Shown one piece after another: positions 45,666 to 45,976 of a DNA stretch of 45,976 nt; position 1 is the stretch's first letter; each line of letters starts with the position of its first letter. The notes under the pieces are model-generated. The model was not told the origin of the DNA, ran no database searches, and saw only the letters and a list, made by a program, of their open reading frames with translations. Source of the stretch: AC-69 sp035701505 (GTDB lineage: Bacteria > Actinomycetota > UBA4738 > HRBIN12); assembly GCA_035701505.1 (NCBI GenBank), contig DASSSA010000083.1:1-45976 (forward strand). The letters run 5' to 3'. Position numbers and translations under genes: made by a program.

Positions 45666-45976
45666 GCGCTCTCCTCGGAACTCTGCTCCGGGCTCGTCTC
45701 AGCCTGTTGCCCGGCGGTTGCCCATTCACCGTCCGCGGCCGCGGCTGCGGTGGCCGGCTCGGCCGACTGCCTCCGGCCGGCGTCGGGCTCGGGCTGGAAC
45801 TCCGGCTCGTCCCGCCTGGTGACCAGCTCCCGACGGCCCTCGCCACGGCCCTCCTCCAGAGCGTCGGCGATGATCCGCGTCACCAGTGCGACCGAACGGA
45901 TGGCATCGTCGTTGCCCGGGATCACGTAATCGACCTCGTCGGGGTCGGCGTTGGTGTCCACGATGGCGATGACCGG
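45662..45976 (-). CDS. rpsB: 30S ribosomal protein S2 (only C-terminal 104 residues in window)
   Basis: The visible end reads PVIAIVDTNADPDEVDYVIP, GNDDAIRSVALVTRIIADAL, which is the conserved C-terminal core of S2. It is followed by an Ala/Glu/Gln-rich tail of about 65 residues, as is common for actinobacterial S2. The N-terminus, start and promoter lie past the right edge. rpsB-tsf-pyrH-frr is the standard order. Confidence 0.95.
   Translation of the reverse strand, partial: PVIAIVDTNADPDEVDYVIPGNDDAIRSVALVTRIIADALEEGRGEGRRELVTRRDEPEFQPEPDAGRRQSAEPATAAAAADGEWATAGQQAETSPEQSSEESA

Noticed and set aside
1..45976. tRNA, rRNA, CRISPR array or insertion sequence
   Set aside because: Nearly all sequence is covered by recognised genes, and the remaining gaps show no T-arm motif, regularly spaced repeats, transposase frame or terminal inverted repeats.

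Overview
This is a high-G+C chromosomal segment, roughly two thirds G+C by eye, with strong G/C preference at codon third positions. It is most likely from an uncultured member of the Actinomycetota. The reasons are the gene order rpsB-tsf-pyrH-frr-cdsA-dxr-rseP-ispG-proS-rimP-nusA-ylxR-infB-rbfA-nrnA-truB-ribF-rpsO-pnp-M16 peptidase-dapB and dapA-rnj-ftsK-rodZ-cinA-recA, a Gram-positive type LexA box before recA, frequent GTG starts, and several genes whose -10-like hexamer lies 6-7 nt before the start codon (the leaderless-mRNA signature). I cannot assign a class. No rRNA, tRNA, CRISPR array, insertion sequence or phage gene was seen.

Layout, right to left, since most genes are on the minus strand. 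(1) 45976-39932: rpsB (partial)-tsf-pyrH-frr-cdsA, then dxr-rseP (translation, UMP kinase, CDP-diacylglycerol, MEP isoprenoid pathway, site-2 protease). (2) 39866-37367: a PhoB-type response regulator, a HAMP histidine kinase and a YjbQ protein, all overlapping. (3) ispG, converging on a plus-strand trpE-trpG pair (34160-36255) that is preceded by a complete Trp attenuator with a 22-codon leader peptide holding three Trp codons. (4) 33883-30380: a secreted protein of unknown function, proS and a small conserved-looking unknown. (5) 30272-23804: rimP-nusA-ylxR-infB-ylxP(DUF503)-rbfA-nrnA-truB, almost all joined by ATGA/GTGA overlaps, with a terminator-like palindrome just before rimP. (6) 23792-18704: a block between truB and ribF made of a flippase-like membrane protein (minus) and four plus-strand genes: an orphan osmolyte-type substrate-binding lipoprotein, a PAP2/protein-kinase fusion, a Cys-rich lipoprotein and a complete PAP2 phosphatase. 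(7) 18612-11395: ribF-rpsO-pnp-M16 peptidase-dapB and an Eis-like acetyltransferase. (8) 11375-9225: a small accessory island (LysE exporter, SixA-like phosphatase, lipoprotein, PduO cobalamin adenosyltransferase). (9) 8774-1: dapA-rnj-ftsK-VOC-rodZ-cinA-thpR and the 5' two thirds of recA behind its own promoter.

Most of the window is housekeeping: translation, RNA processing (rbfA, truB, nrnA, pnp, rnj), lysine/diaminopimelate (dapA, dapB), isoprenoid (dxr, ispG) and phospholipid precursors (cdsA), cell division (ftsK, rodZ) and DNA repair (recA, cinA). The most likely undescribed system is the block at 18704-23792. There a membrane-bound kinase with a PAP2-like domain that has lost its catalytic PSGH motif sits beside an intact PAP2 phosphatase, a lipoprotein and a flippase-like protein. 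I infer a split lipid-carrier phosphorylation/transport module. The regulatory sites (Trp attenuator, rimP palindrome, pnp leader hairpins, LexA box, leaderless starts) are read directly from sequence but untested.
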